Shown: positions 10,061 through 17,956 of the stretch, piece after piece
Layout of the letters: each line of letters opens with the position of its first letter
How positions within the stretch are numbered: position 1 is the stretch's first letter
Assembly: GCF_002214465.1 (NCBI RefSeq)
Contig: NZ_CP015101.1
Location: 1,433,013 to 1,497,012, forward strand
Source of the DNA: Thermococcus barossii
GTDB taxonomy: Archaea > Methanobacteriota_B > Thermococci > Thermococcales > Thermococcaceae
Direction: 5' to 3'
Length of the DNA stretch: 64,000 bases
Position numbers and translations under genes: made by a program
Notes under the pieces: model-generated
The model's input: the letters and a program-made list of their open reading frames with translations, nothing else
Databases searched by the model: none
What the model was told of the DNA's origin: nothing

Positions 10061-11074
10061 ATGAAAAAATGGCTCCCAACCCTGCTGGCCCTTTCGCTCA
10101 TGGCGGGCTTCCTCGGCGTTTACGTAGGCTCGGTCAGCCTGAACCCCTCTGACGTAACGGCCAGCGTGGCCTACGGGATAAAATCAGCCCTGTCCGGAGT
10201 ATTGCCCGTAAACCCAGGAGAGAGACCGAAGGCATTCATCATCGTGTGGGAGCTCCGCCTCCCGAGGGTCTTACTGGCCTACCTGGTGGGGCTCTCCCTC
10301 GCCTCGGCCGGCGTCGCTTCCCAGGCCCTCTTCCGGAACCCCCTGGCCGACCCCTACATAATAGGCGTGAGCGCCGGGGCGGGAATAGGGGCCGCGCTGG
10401 GGGCGATCTACGCTCCAGCCCACATGGGGTCGTTTGCCCTGGTCTCCGCAATCCTCTCGGTTTTTGTGGTCTACACGGTCTCGAAGGTTGACGGCCACGT
10501 TCCCGTTGACACCCTCCTGCTGGCGGGGATAGCGTATGGCTTCCTTGCGAGCGCAGTGACGTGGTACCTCGTGATAAGCCAGGGCGAGAGGGCCCACGTG
10601 ACCTGGATGTGGCTCATGGGAACCTTCAACGGCTCCGACTGGGGCGACGTGGGTGAAATGTTCGTCGTTGCACTCCTCGGCGTCGGCTTTCTCGCCTGGA
10701 AGTGGCGCGAGCTGAACCTGATACTCTTCGGGGAGGAGAGCATAGCCCTCGGTCTGGACGTTCACCTCTACCGGAAGCTCTTCATCGGAGCCATAGCCCT
10801 GCTGACTGCCTTTGCAGTCTCAACGGCCGGGATAATCGGCTTCATCGGCCTGGTCAGCCCCCACATAATGCGCCTCCTCCTCGGCCCGAACCACCGGGAG
10901 CTGGTTCCGGCGAGCGCCCTCTTCGGGGGTACCCTTCTGGTTTTCGCGGACCTGCTGGCCAGGACGGTGACAAGACCGACCGAACTTCCAGTCGGTATCA
11001 TAACCGCACTGATGGGGGCGCCCTTCTTCCTCTACCTCCTGATGAAGCACAAGAGGGGTGAGCTGTACTCATGA
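10061..11074 (+). CDS. ABC transporter permease, BtuC/FecCD family
   Basis: A 337-residue polytopic membrane protein with the family signature LRLPRVLLAYLVGLSLASAG (about residues 66-85), followed by QALFRNPLADPYIIGVSAGAG, and a C-terminal GIIGFIGLVSPHIMRLLLG coupling region. Members import cobalamin, iron-siderophore or haem. The ATG is about 28 bases from a TATA element (gatttaaacg, 10028-10037), so the mRNA is nearly leaderless. It overlaps the ATPase gene by 4 bp. No periplasmic-type binding protein gene is adjacent, so the substrate cannot be read from context. Confidence 0.93.
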   Translation: MKKWLPTLLALSLMAGFLGVYVGSVSLNPSDVTASVAYGIKSALSGVLPVNPGERPKAFIIVWELRLPRVLLAYLVGLSLASAGVASQALFRNPLADPYIIGVSAGAGIGAALGAIYAPAHMGSFALVSAILSVFVVYTVSKVDGHVPVDTLLLAGIAYGFLASAVTWYLVISQGERAHVTWMWLMGTFNGSDWGDVGEMFVVALLGVGFLAWKWRELNLILFGEESIALGLDVHLYRKLFIGAIALLTAFAVSTAGIIGFIGLVSPHIMRLLLGPNHRELVPASALFGGTLLVFADLLARTVTRPTELPVGIITALMGAPFFLYLLMKHKRGELYS

Positions 11075-11793
11075 GCGGACTGGAGGTTAGTGTTTCCTTT
11101 GCCTACGGCGAGAGGAAAGTCCTTAGGGGAGTGGAGTTCAGCGCAGAAGAAGGCGAGCTTTTGGCGATAATCGGACCCAACGGAGCGGGCAAATCAACCC
11201 TCCTCAAGTGCCTGGTCGGGATTCTGAGTCCAGAAGGCCACGTGAAGTTCAACGGCACGAACCTGCTCGAACTCAGGCCCAGGGAGAGGGCCAAGCTGAT
11301 AACATATGTCCCCCAGAGCTCCTTCCCCGAGTTTGCCTTCACGATAGAGGAGTTCGTCGAACTCGGCACCTACGCGACAAGGGGAAACGTCGAGGGGGCG
11401 CTCAAAAGGGTTGGCCTCTGGGAGCGCAGGAAGGAGCCGGTTACGTTCCTCTCCGGCGGCGAGTACCAGCTCGCGCTGATAGCGAGGGCCCTTGCACAGG
11501 GCAGTGAAGTGATTCTTCTGGACGAGCCAACGAGCCACCTGGATATAAACCACGCCCTGGAGATAATGGAGCTTCTAAAGGAGATGAGCCGGGAAAAAAT
11601 CGTCATAGCCGTTCTCCACGACCTGAACCTGGCCCTTCGTTATGCCGACAGGCTCATCCTCCTCCAGGGGGGCAGGAAGCACTGGGAAGGGAAGCCAGGG
11701 GAGCTGAAGCCGGATATTATCGAGGAGGTCTACGGTGTGAAGGCAAGGATAGCAGAGGTGGATGGCCACAGGGTTCTTCTCGCCAGCGTCTAG
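11071..11793 (+). CDS. ABC transporter ATP-binding protein, BtuD/FecE type
   Basis: A 240-residue nucleotide-binding subunit partnering the upstream permease. Walker [10 protein letters not shown] (about residues 34-42), signature [15 protein letters not shown] (about 128-142), Walker [13 protein letters not shown] (about 148-159) and the switch His in [14 protein letters not shown] are intact. The ATGA overlap with the permease gene implies translational coupling. Iron-siderophore or cobalamin import is the general family role; the exact ligand is not deducible here. Confidence 0.93.
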   Translation: MSGLEVSVSFAYGERKVLRGVEFSAEEGELLAIIGPNGAGKSTLLKCLVGILSPEGHVKFNGTNLLELRPRERAKLITYVPQSSFPEFAFTIEEFVELGTYATRGNVEGALKRVGLWERRKEPVTFLSGGEYQLALIARALAQGSEVILLDEPTSHLDINHALEIMELLKEMSREKIVIAVLHDLNLALRYADRLILLQGGRKHWEGKPGELKPDIIEEVYGVKARIAEVDGHRVLLASV

Positions 11794-11797
11794 CAAA

Positions 11798-11810
11798 GGT
11801 TTAAAACCCG
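11798..11810 (+). promoter_or_regulatory. psmB promoter (TATA)
   Basis: Aggtttaaaaccc lies about 35 bases before the psmB ATG at 11840, overlapping the 3' end region of the ABC ATPase gene. Confidence 0.5.
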
Positions 11811-11839
11811 GCGTGAGAAGAAGGGTTAGGGGTGAGAGA

Positions 11840-12442
11840 ATGGAAACGAAGAAAACCGGCACCACCACCGTGGGAATAAAGGCCAGGGACGGTGTCGTTC
11901 TGGCCGCGGATACGCAGGCTTCCCTCGACCACATGGTCGAAACGCTGAACATCCGGAAGATAGTCCCGATCACCGACAGAATTGCCATAACCACCGCGGG
12001 AAGCGTCGGCGACGTGCAGGCCCTCGCGAGGATGCTCGAAGCTGAAGCGAGGTACTACCAGTTCACCTGGAACAGGCCCATGAGCACCAAGGCGATGGCT
12101 AACCTGCTCAGCAACATACTCAACGAGAACAAGTGGTTCCCCTACCTCGTCCAGATAATCATAGGGGGCTACGTCGAGGAGCCAACCCTTGCCAACCTCG
12201 ACCCGATGGGAGGGTTAATCTTCGATGACTACACAGCGACTGGCTCCGGCAGTCCCTTCGCCATAGCCGTCCTTGAGGACGGTTTCAAAAAGGACATGAG
12301 CGTCGAGGAGGCGAGGGAGCTCGCCATCAGGGCAGTCAGGACTGCCGGCAAGAGGGACGTCTACACCGGCAGCAGGAAGGTTCAGGTCGTCGTCATCACG
12401 AAGGACGGCATGAAGGAGGAGTTCGTTGAGTTCAAAGAGTGA
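11840..12442 (+). CDS. psmB: Archaeal proteasome beta subunit
   Basis: The 20S proteasome catalytic subunit, 200 residues. A short propeptide METKKTG precedes TTTVGIK, so autocleavage would expose the N-terminal Thr nucleophile. Conserved catalytic-site residues follow in [12 protein letters not shown] and in the Lys of NIRKIVPI; the [11 protein letters not shown] segment is also typical. The ATG at 11840 follows GGGGTGAGAG; an upstream in-frame ATG at 11762 would overlap the ABC gene and add a non-family extension, so I rejected it. Thermococcales usually encode two beta subunits; I cannot tell which paralogue this is. Confidence 0.95.
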   Translation: METKKTGTTTVGIKARDGVVLAADTQASLDHMVETLNIRKIVPITDRIAITTAGSVGDVQALARMLEAEARYYQFTWNRPMSTKAMANLLSNILNENKWFPYLVQIIIGGYVEEPTLANLDPMGGLIFDDYTATGSGSPFAIAVLEDGFKKDMSVEEARELAIRAVRTAGKRDVYTGSRKVQVVVITKDGMKEEFVEFKE

Positions 12443-12496
12443 ACCGTTCAACGGTTGCACCAAAGCCCTTTTTAATCCTCTTTTCGAGTTGGTGAT

Positions 12497-13588
12497 ATGA
12501 AGAATCTCCCAGAGAAGATTGCAGTTCTCGGGCTGATAGCCCTGCTCGTCTCGGCGCTCTACGCAGCGGAGAGACTGACCGTCAATTCGAGCGCTGTTCT
12601 GGGAGAGGTAAACGAAATACTTGACCAGGTTCAGGAGATAAGGAACCTCACCTTCAAGGAGAGGCCGAGGATAGTGGTTCTCACAAAGAAGGAGGCCTTG
12701 GCCAGGTGGAGGCCCGGCAAGGCGGACATGGAGAGGATGAAAACAGAGGAGCTAACTTACAAGATGACCCTCCTCCTTCCGCCGGGCTACCAGTACATAC
12801 GAAAGGAAACCGAGCGGAGCGCCAACTGGATAGCGGCCACCGTGGGGGATACGATATACATCATCCAGGAGAACTTCGCCTCGAACCCCGACACTGCCAG
12901 GAGGACGATAGCTCATGAAAGCGTTCACGTGCTCCAGAAGCAGTGGTTCAACGCGAAGTACGGGGCAGACACCTACGACGGCACCATAGCGGTTCAGTCC
13001 CTCATTGAAGGGGACGCCGACCTCGTCGCGGACATCTACTGCGAGAGGAACGGGATACCCATCCACAAGATACGCTCCCTGAGCGGGGAGCCATTGACCG
13101 ACCTCCACATCTTCCCCTACGTCTTCGGCGACCGCTTCGTGAGGTACCTCTACGAGAAAGGCGGCTGGGAGCTCGTTAACGAGGCCTACAGCCGCTATCC
13201 CGTCTCGGCCCAGCAGGTCATGTACCCTGAGCTCTACCTCAAGAACGTCACCCCACTCAACGTTACCCTCGATGCACCGCCGAACTCGCGCGTCCTCAAG
13301 GAAGACAGGCTCGGCGAGTACTACGTCTACCTCCTCCTCAGGGACGTTGCGAAGCTTGACAACGAGACGGCCTGGAACGTTTCGAGCTCCTGGAGGGGCG
13401 ACAAACTGCTATTGACTCAAAACGCGAGCGGTTACCTGCTCCAGTGGATGGTTGTCTTCTCAAAGCCTGAAGCGGCCAGGACTTTCGGGGAGACCCTCTC
13501 CAGGCTCGCGGAGGGCAACACCTACGCGAACTACACGATAAGGATTGATGGAAGCTCCGTTCTCCTGATCGCCGAAAGGAGGGACTGA
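12497..13588 (+). CDS. Membrane-anchored or exported HExxH metalloprotease-like protein
   Basis: 363 residues with an N-terminal hydrophobic anchor (IAVLGLIALLVSALYAA, residues ~8-24) and one zinc-protease motif, AHESVHVLQKQWF (HExxH near residue 140). A downstream Glu-rich stretch LIEGDADLVADIY could supply the third zinc ligand, as in gluzincins. The outside location is inferred from the anchor and Asn-X-Ser/Thr sites. TATA ctttttaatcc and GGTGAT precede ATG 12497. Peptidase activity is likely from the motif; the substrate is unknown. Confidence 0.7.
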   Translation: MKNLPEKIAVLGLIALLVSALYAAERLTVNSSAVLGEVNEILDQVQEIRNLTFKERPRIVVLTKKEALARWRPGKADMERMKTEELTYKMTLLLPPGYQYIRKETERSANWIAATVGDTIYIIQENFASNPDTARRTIAHESVHVLQKQWFNAKYGADTYDGTIAVQSLIEGDADLVADIYCERNGIPIHKIRSLSGEPLTDLHIFPYVFGDRFVRYLYEKGGWELVNEAYSRYPVSAQQVMYPELYLKNVTPLNVTLDAPPNSRVLKEDRLGEYYVYLLLRDVAKLDNETAWNVSSSWRGDKLLLTQNASGYLLQWMVVFSKPEAARTFGETLSRLAEGNTYANYTIRIDGSSVLLIAERRD

Positions 13589-13589
13589 T

Positions 13590-14720
13590 GTGAGGCTGGT
13601 CTGTTCAATCTGCGGGAAAACCTACGACGAACCGGTTCAGAGGTGCGAGTGCGGCGAGCCGGTGGAGTTCGAGCCGTTCAACGCGGAGCCTTACATCGGA
13701 AAGACAGTCTGGGAACGCTTCTGGGACTTCTGGCCGGTGGAACCGGCCCTTGAGCTTTCCCTCGGCGAGGGCGACACGCCGCTAGTGAGGTCGAAGCTCG
13801 GAGAGGAGTTTGGAGTTAGGCTCTACCTCAAGAACGAGATGGTGAACCCGACGTGGAGCTTCAAGGACAGGGGGACTTTTCTGGCGATGAGCTACGCCCT
13901 CAAGGCCGGTTACAGGGCGGTCGGAACGGTATCAACCGGCAACATGGCGGCGAGCGTCTCGGCCTACGCCTCCCGCTTTGGATTGGAGGCGAAGATACTA
14001 GTCTCAGAGAGCGCGGGCGACGAGAAGCTCAAAGCAGTTTCCGTCTACGGCGGGGACGTCATCAGGGTTCGCGGCGACTATGGAAAGCTCTACTTCGAGA
14101 GCCTGAAGCTGGGAGAAAGGCTGGGCGTTTATTTCATCAACTCGGACAACCCCTTCAGGATAGAGGGCTACAAAGGCATCGCCTTCGAGATAGCGGAAGA
14201 GCTGACACCGGACTACGTTTTGATTCCAACGAGCTCGGGAGGCCTTTTCCGAGGAATAGCAAAGGGCTTCATTGAGCTATACGAGAGCGGGCTCATTGAA
14301 GAACTCCCGAGGCTAATCGCCGTTCAGACCGAGGGCTGTTCGCCAATATGCCGGGCATTCAAGGGAGGGAAAGAGAGAATAGAGCGCTTTGACAACCCGA
14401 AAACAATAGCCGAGGCCATAGCCAATCCCTACCCGCCGAGCGGGAACGCGGTTCTGAAGCTCCTCCGGGAGTTCGGCTGGGGCTGCGTTTCGGTGAGCGA
14501 CGGGGAAATCCTTGAGGCACAGAGAAAGCTCGCCCACGAGGGCCTCTTCGTCCAGCCCGCGAGCGCCACAGGGGTGGCCGCTTTGAGAAAGCTCGACCTG
14601 CCGGAGGGGGCAAAGGTCGTCTCCATTCTCACCGGTTCGGGTTTGAGAACTCTGAGAAACGCGCCGGCCGGGGAGGTAAGGGAATGCCCCCTCGAAAGAC
14701 TTGAGGCCTGTCTGAGGTGA
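13590..14720 (+). CDS. thrC: Threonine synthase
   Basis: A 376-residue fold-type II PLP enzyme converting O-phosphohomoserine to threonine. An N-terminal zinc-ribbon-like segment (CSICGKTYDEPVQRCECGE) precedes the PLP-lysine motif WSFKDRGTF; the later STGNMAASVSAYASRFG and SSGGLFRGIAKG are substrate and phosphate-binding loops. The GTG start at 13590 is preceded by AGGAGGG and begins 1 bp after the previous stop. It is followed without a gap by the LigB-family gene. Confidence 0.93.
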   Translation: MRLVCSICGKTYDEPVQRCECGEPVEFEPFNAEPYIGKTVWERFWDFWPVEPALELSLGEGDTPLVRSKLGEEFGVRLYLKNEMVNPTWSFKDRGTFLAMSYALKAGYRAVGTVSTGNMAASVSAYASRFGLEAKILVSESAGDEKLKAVSVYGGDVIRVRGDYGKLYFESLKLGERLGVYFINSDNPFRIEGYKGIAFEIAEELTPDYVLIPTSSGGLFRGIAKGFIELYESGLIEELPRLIAVQTEGCSPICRAFKGGKERIERFDNPKTIAEAIANPYPPSGNAVLKLLREFGWGCVSVSDGEILEAQRKLAHEGLFVQPASATGVAALRKLDLPEGAKVVSILTGSGLRTLRNAPAGEVRECPLERLEACLR

Positions 14721-14725
14721 TGGGA

Positions 14726-15514
14726 ATGCTCGTCGGAATAGGCCTGATGCCCCACGGGAACCCGGTTCTTGAGCCTCCTGACGAGGAAACGAGGAAGCTG
14801 GCGGAGGTTCTGAGGGGAATCGGCGAGGAGTTCGGGAAAGCTGATTCCTACGTCCTGATAAGCCCGCACAACGCGAGGATGAGCGACCACCTCGGGGTTG
14901 TAATGGCGGAGCATCTCGTCTCGTGGCTCGGCTTCGAGGGAAAGGAACTGCCAGGAGAGTGGGAGACCGACGTTGAGCTGGCCGAAAAAATCTACCGCGC
15001 GGAGAAAGATGCCGAAATGCCCGTCGTTGACCTGAACTTCGCCTCCCTCAAAGGGCAGTATTCAAGGTGGCCCCTGAGCTGGGGGGAGCTGATCCCGCTC
15101 CAGTTCCTTGAGAGGAAACCGCTGGTTCTCATGACCCCCACAAGGGGAGTGTCGAGGGAGACCCTCATAAAGTTCGGCGAGGTCCTCGGGGAGGTCATTG
15201 AAGAAGAGGAAAAGAGGGTCGCGCTGATAGTCAGCGCAGACCACGGGCACGCCCACGATCCGAACGGACCCTACGGCTACAGAAAGGAGAGCGAGGAGTA
15301 CGACAGGCTGGTAATGGAGCTGATTAAAGAGAACCGCCTCGATGAGCTCCCCAGCGTTCCAGAGGAGCTCGTGAGGAACGCCTTGGTGGACAGCTACTGG
15401 CAGATGTTGATAATGCTCGGCGCGATGAGAAAGGCTGAATTCAAACTGAAAAGCTCCGCCTACGCATGTCCTACCTACTTCGGCATGGCGGGGGCGCTGT
15501 GGGTGAGGAAGTAG
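14726..15514 (+). CDS. LigB-family extradiol dioxygenase-like protein
   Basis: About 262 residues of the class III extradiol ring-opening dioxygenase (LigB/MEMO-like) fold. Metal-ligand type motifs are visible: GLMPHGNPVLEPPDEET at the N terminus, LISPHNARMSDHLGVV, and ADHGHAHDPNGPYGYRKESEEYD. Physiological substrates in archaea are unknown. I prefer ATG 14726 with GAGGTGAT at the right distance; ATG 14720 and GTG 14717 are alternatives. It overlaps or abuts thrC, so the two are probably cotranscribed. Confidence 0.8.
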   Translation: MLVGIGLMPHGNPVLEPPDEETRKLAEVLRGIGEEFGKADSYVLISPHNARMSDHLGVVMAEHLVSWLGFEGKELPGEWETDVELAEKIYRAEKDAEMPVVDLNFASLKGQYSRWPLSWGELIPLQFLERKPLVLMTPTRGVSRETLIKFGEVLGEVIEEEEKRVALIVSADHGHAHDPNGPYGYRKESEEYDRLVMELIKENRLDELPSVPEELVRNALVDSYWQMLIMLGAMRKAEFKLKSSAYACPTYFGMAGALWVRK

Positions 15515-15536
15515 CCTGCAAATTTTGTTCATCTAT

Positions 15537-15578
15537 AATACACAACCCTTTTATACTATTGTGTATTTGTAATACACA
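15537..15578 (+). promoter_or_regulatory. Operator with three AATACACA half-sites at an ATPase promoter
   Basis: The half-site AATACACA occurs directly at 15537-15544 and 15571-15578, and inverted (TGTGTATT) at 15560-15567. The last two form a palindrome with a 3-bp centre that covers the expected transcription start and the A of the ATG. The first and second flank the TATA element ccttttatac (about 15547-15556). This layout fits a repressor that blocks TATA and start site. Confidence 0.65.
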
Positions 15579-16855
15579 TGATCTCGCTGAGGGAAATAAC
15601 CGAGGAGTACGTGGGCTCTCTCCGGTTCGTCGAGGAGATAGAGAGGGAAGTCCCCCTACCGGCGGGTAGCGACATTAAGGCCATCATAGGGCCAAGGAGG
15701 GTGGGCAAGACCTTTCTGCTACTCAAGAGGGTCGAGGAGCTGAGGGAAAGAGAGAACGTCCTGTACGTCCCCTTTGATGAACCCGAGCTCAGGGGGCTGG
15801 ACGCCAGGGAGTTCGCCGAGATGGTAAGGGCCGAGTTCCCAGAGGGGAGGGTCACTCTCCTCCTAGACGAGGTTCAGGAGTGGGGGGACTGGGACGTCAA
15901 GCTGAGGTGGCTCCACGACGTCAAGGACTTCGACATCTACGTCTCGGGCTCCTCCTCTGCCCTGATGTCCTCGGAGATTCCCAGCAGGCTCAGGGGAAGG
16001 CACGTCTCAAGGCTCGTGCTCCCGCTGTCATTCAGGGAGGTAGCTGGGAAAAAACCTGGAACGTTCAGGGAGAGGGGGAGGGTGAGGAACCTCATGGGGG
16101 ACTACCTCCGGTGGGGCGGGTTCCCCGAGGTGTGGAGATCGAGGTCGAGGGAGAAGATAATCTCGATCCTGGAGACGATGTTCTACAGGGACATGGTGGA
16201 GCGCTTTGCCTTCCGGGACGTCAGGGAGTTCCGGGAGGCGTTCTACCACATATTATCGCTCTACGGGGGTTACTTCACCTACCGCTCCCTCCAGAGGGCC
16301 CTCAGGGGACTGGGCGTTGATGCCAACGTGAAGACCGTCATGAACTACCTCCGGGCAATGGAAGAGGCCTTCCTCGTCTTTCAGCTCCCGCTGTTCGCGC
16401 CCTCGATGAGAACCATCATGAGAAGCCCGCGCAAGCTCTACCTCGTGGACACGGCCTTCGCCAACCTCTTTTTCAAGGGGCTGGAGGAGGGCAGGAGGAT
16501 TGAAAACATCGTCTTCATTGAGCTCCTGAGGGAGAAGAGCTACTGGAGGCCGGAGATCGAGCTGTCCTACTACTCGGATGGAGACGTCGAAGTGGACTTC
16601 GTCGTGAGGGCCGGGGGAAGGGTGGAGGAGCTGGTCCAGGTCACCTACGAGCTGAACGCCTCGAACTACGGGAGGGAAGTTCTCGGCCTCGTGAAGGCAG
16701 GGAAAAGACTGGGCGCTGAGAGATTGACCCTCGTCACCCTCGACTCCGACGAGACCATCAGGGAGGGCGGAAAAACGGTGCAGGTAACGCCCCTGTGGAG
16801 GTTCCTCCTCAGAGAACGCCAAAGCTTATCTCAAGCAGCCCCTTGCTCTTCCTGA
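15578..16855 (+). CDS. AAA-family ATPase with DUF4143-type C-terminal domain
   Basis: 425 residues. N-terminal P-loop ATPase: Walker [18 protein letters not shown] (about residues 34-50), Walker [12 protein letters not shown] (about 92-102), and sensor-type [22 protein letters not shown] winged-helix-like middle (about 215-260) is followed by a DUF4143-like, nuclease-fold-like end with [17 protein letters not shown]. The family is common in Thermococcales and its function is unresolved. The ATG lies inside a palindromic operator, suggesting autoregulation. The last 47 bp overlap the 3' end of convergent alaX. A paralogue lies at 58708-60000. Confidence 0.85.
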   Translation: MISLREITEEYVGSLRFVEEIEREVPLPAGSDIKAIIGPRRVGKTFLLLKRVEELRERENVLYVPFDEPELRGLDAREFAEMVRAEFPEGRVTLLLDEVQEWGDWDVKLRWLHDVKDFDIYVSGSSSALMSSEIPSRLRGRHVSRLVLPLSFREVAGKKPGTFRERGRVRNLMGDYLRWGGFPEVWRSRSREKIISILETMFYRDMVERFAFRDVREFREAFYHILSLYGGYFTYRSLQRALRGLGVDANVKTVMNYLRAMEEAFLVFQLPLFAPSMRTIMRSPRKLYLVDTAFANLFFKGLEEGRRIENIVFIELLREKSYWRPEIELSYYSDGDVEVDFVVRAGGRVEELVQVTYELNASNYGREVLGLVKAGKRLGAERLTLVTLDSDETIREGGKTVQVTPLWRFLLRERQSLSQAAPCSS

Positions 16856-17270
16856 AGCGAACCTTCCTGATTTTTATCTCCCCTATCTCGCCAGTGGTTT
16901 TCGTGTGCTCCTTGTTGCATGCGTTCACGTTCCAGTTCTCGATGACGACCACCTTCAGCGTTTTAACCTCCGGCGGGATTGGAAAGAGGTCGTACATATC
17001 CTCGCCGAAGCGCTTTTCAGCCTCCTCCCTGGGCAGCTCATAGACCTCGATGGGAGCGTTCTCCCTCACCTTCCCGTTGGCGAGGCGCTCTATCTCGGCT
17101 ATTTCTTCAGGCGTTGGCTTTCGCCCAAATTTGACCGTCAGCCTCCCATGGTTCCCGTCAACGTAAACGCTCGCCGTCCACTTCGCCCCATCGCCGAGAA
17201 CCTTAACGACCGCCCCCTTAACGACGTGCAGGGCCGTGTGAGTCCTGACCTCAACCGACGACATAGGCAT
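16809..17270 (-). CDS. alaX: Alanyl-tRNA editing protein AlaX (small type)
   Basis: A 153-residue free-standing editing domain that hydrolyses Ser-tRNA(Ala). The zinc-site motifs are present: [13 protein letters not shown] (HxxxH, residues ~9-21) and [15 protein letters not shown] (Cys and His, near 117-131). Length and sequence match the short AlaX class known from Pyrococcus. It is divergent from the YbaK/ProX-like deacylase gene across a 59-bp spacer. Its 3' end overlaps the convergent ATPase gene by 47 bp. Confidence 0.93.
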   Translation of the reverse strand: MPMSSVEVRTHTALHVVKGAVVKVLGDGAKWTASVYVDGNHGRLTVKFGRKPTPEEIAEIERLANGKVRENAPIEVYELPREEAEKRFGEDMYDLFPIPPEVKTLKVVVIENWNVNACNKEHTKTTGEIGEIKIRKVRFRKSKGLLEISFGVL

Positions 17271-17329
17271 CGTTCCATATTCTCGGAGGGCTTATTAACG
17301 GTTGCGCCGTATTCCACTTGGGTGCTGGT

Positions 17330-17767
17330 ATGGTGAATATCGAAGAAATTGCGAAGGCCCTGGGGGCGGAGATACTCGATATCGGGAGGCCAGTTAAGAC
17401 CGTCGAACAGGCCACGCGGGAGGCTGGCGTTGAACGGAGACAGGTGATAAAGTCCCTCGTCATAATCAGCGAAAGCGGGCCCCTTCTCGTCATAGTTGAC
17501 GGCGAATCGAGGGTGAGCATGGCAAAGCTGGAGGCGAAGTTCGGAGGGTGCAGGTTTGCCAGCCCCCGGGAAGTCAGAGAACTTACAGGCTACGAGGTCG
17601 GAGGTGTTCCCCCTATCGGGGTGCCGCTCAGAACGATAATGGATCAGAGGGTTCTGGAGAACGAGTACGTCATCGGCGGCGGAGGGGCTATTGATCGGCT
17701 CCTCAGGATAAGGCCGGAAAGGATACTGGAGTACCAGCAGGCCGAGGTGATGGACGTTCGCGAGTAG
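17330..17767 (+). CDS. YbaK/ProX-type aminoacyl-tRNA deacylase
   Basis: About 145 residues of the YbaK/EbsC/ProX editing fold. Characteristic segments are VKTVEQATREAGVERRQVIKSLV (with the conserved Lys), LLVIVDGESRVS, ASPREVRELTGYEVGGVPPIG and VLENEYVIGGGGAIDRLLRI. Relatives clear mischarged Cys-tRNA(Pro) or Ala-tRNA(Pro); which one here is not clear. ATG 17330 is preferred; a TTG twelve bases upstream is in frame. Confidence 0.85.
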   Translation: MVNIEEIAKALGAEILDIGRPVKTVEQATREAGVERRQVIKSLVIISESGPLLVIVDGESRVSMAKLEAKFGGCRFASPREVRELTGYEVGGVPPIGVPLRTIMDQRVLENEYVIGGGGAIDRLLRIRPERILEYQQAEVMDVRE

Positions 17768-17896
17768 AGGGGGCGGGTTATTAACCCCGCAGGTAAATTC
17801 AGACGGAGATTATTCAGCGGCGCTTGAATGTTTTTCAGTTTGCTGAGGGCCGTTCCGAATAATTCACGCCAGAAGCTTGCACCATTAAACAAAAAC

Positions 17897-17908
17897 CGTT
17901 ATAAATGC
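17897..17908 (+). promoter_or_regulatory. Strong TATA/BRE promoter of the cDPG synthase gene
   Basis: Within the 17768-17956 spacer, accgttataaatgcc is a near-consensus archaeal TATA with an A-rich upstream BRE. It predicts a start near 17930 and a ~25-nt leader with the RBS GAGGTGG. The rest of this spacer holds a GC-rich hairpin (gcggg/ccccgc, about 17774-17790) just after the YbaK stop, and nothing else I recognise. Confidence 0.6.
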
Positions 17909-17956
17909 CAAAAACGATACACCAGTGCCGAATTAACAGCTTTTGAGGTGGTCAAC

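Noticed and set aside
11762-11839. An N-terminal extension of the proteasome beta subunit from ATG 11762.
   Set aside because: It would overlap the ABC ATPase gene and precede the psmB promoter; the ATG at 11840 has an RBS and the family-typical propeptide.
12442-12456. Palindrome AACCGTT-C-AACGGTT between psmB and the metalloprotease gene.
   Set aside because: One 7-bp inverted repeat is expected by chance in this much spacer sequence; no second copy nearby and it overlaps the psmB stop codon.
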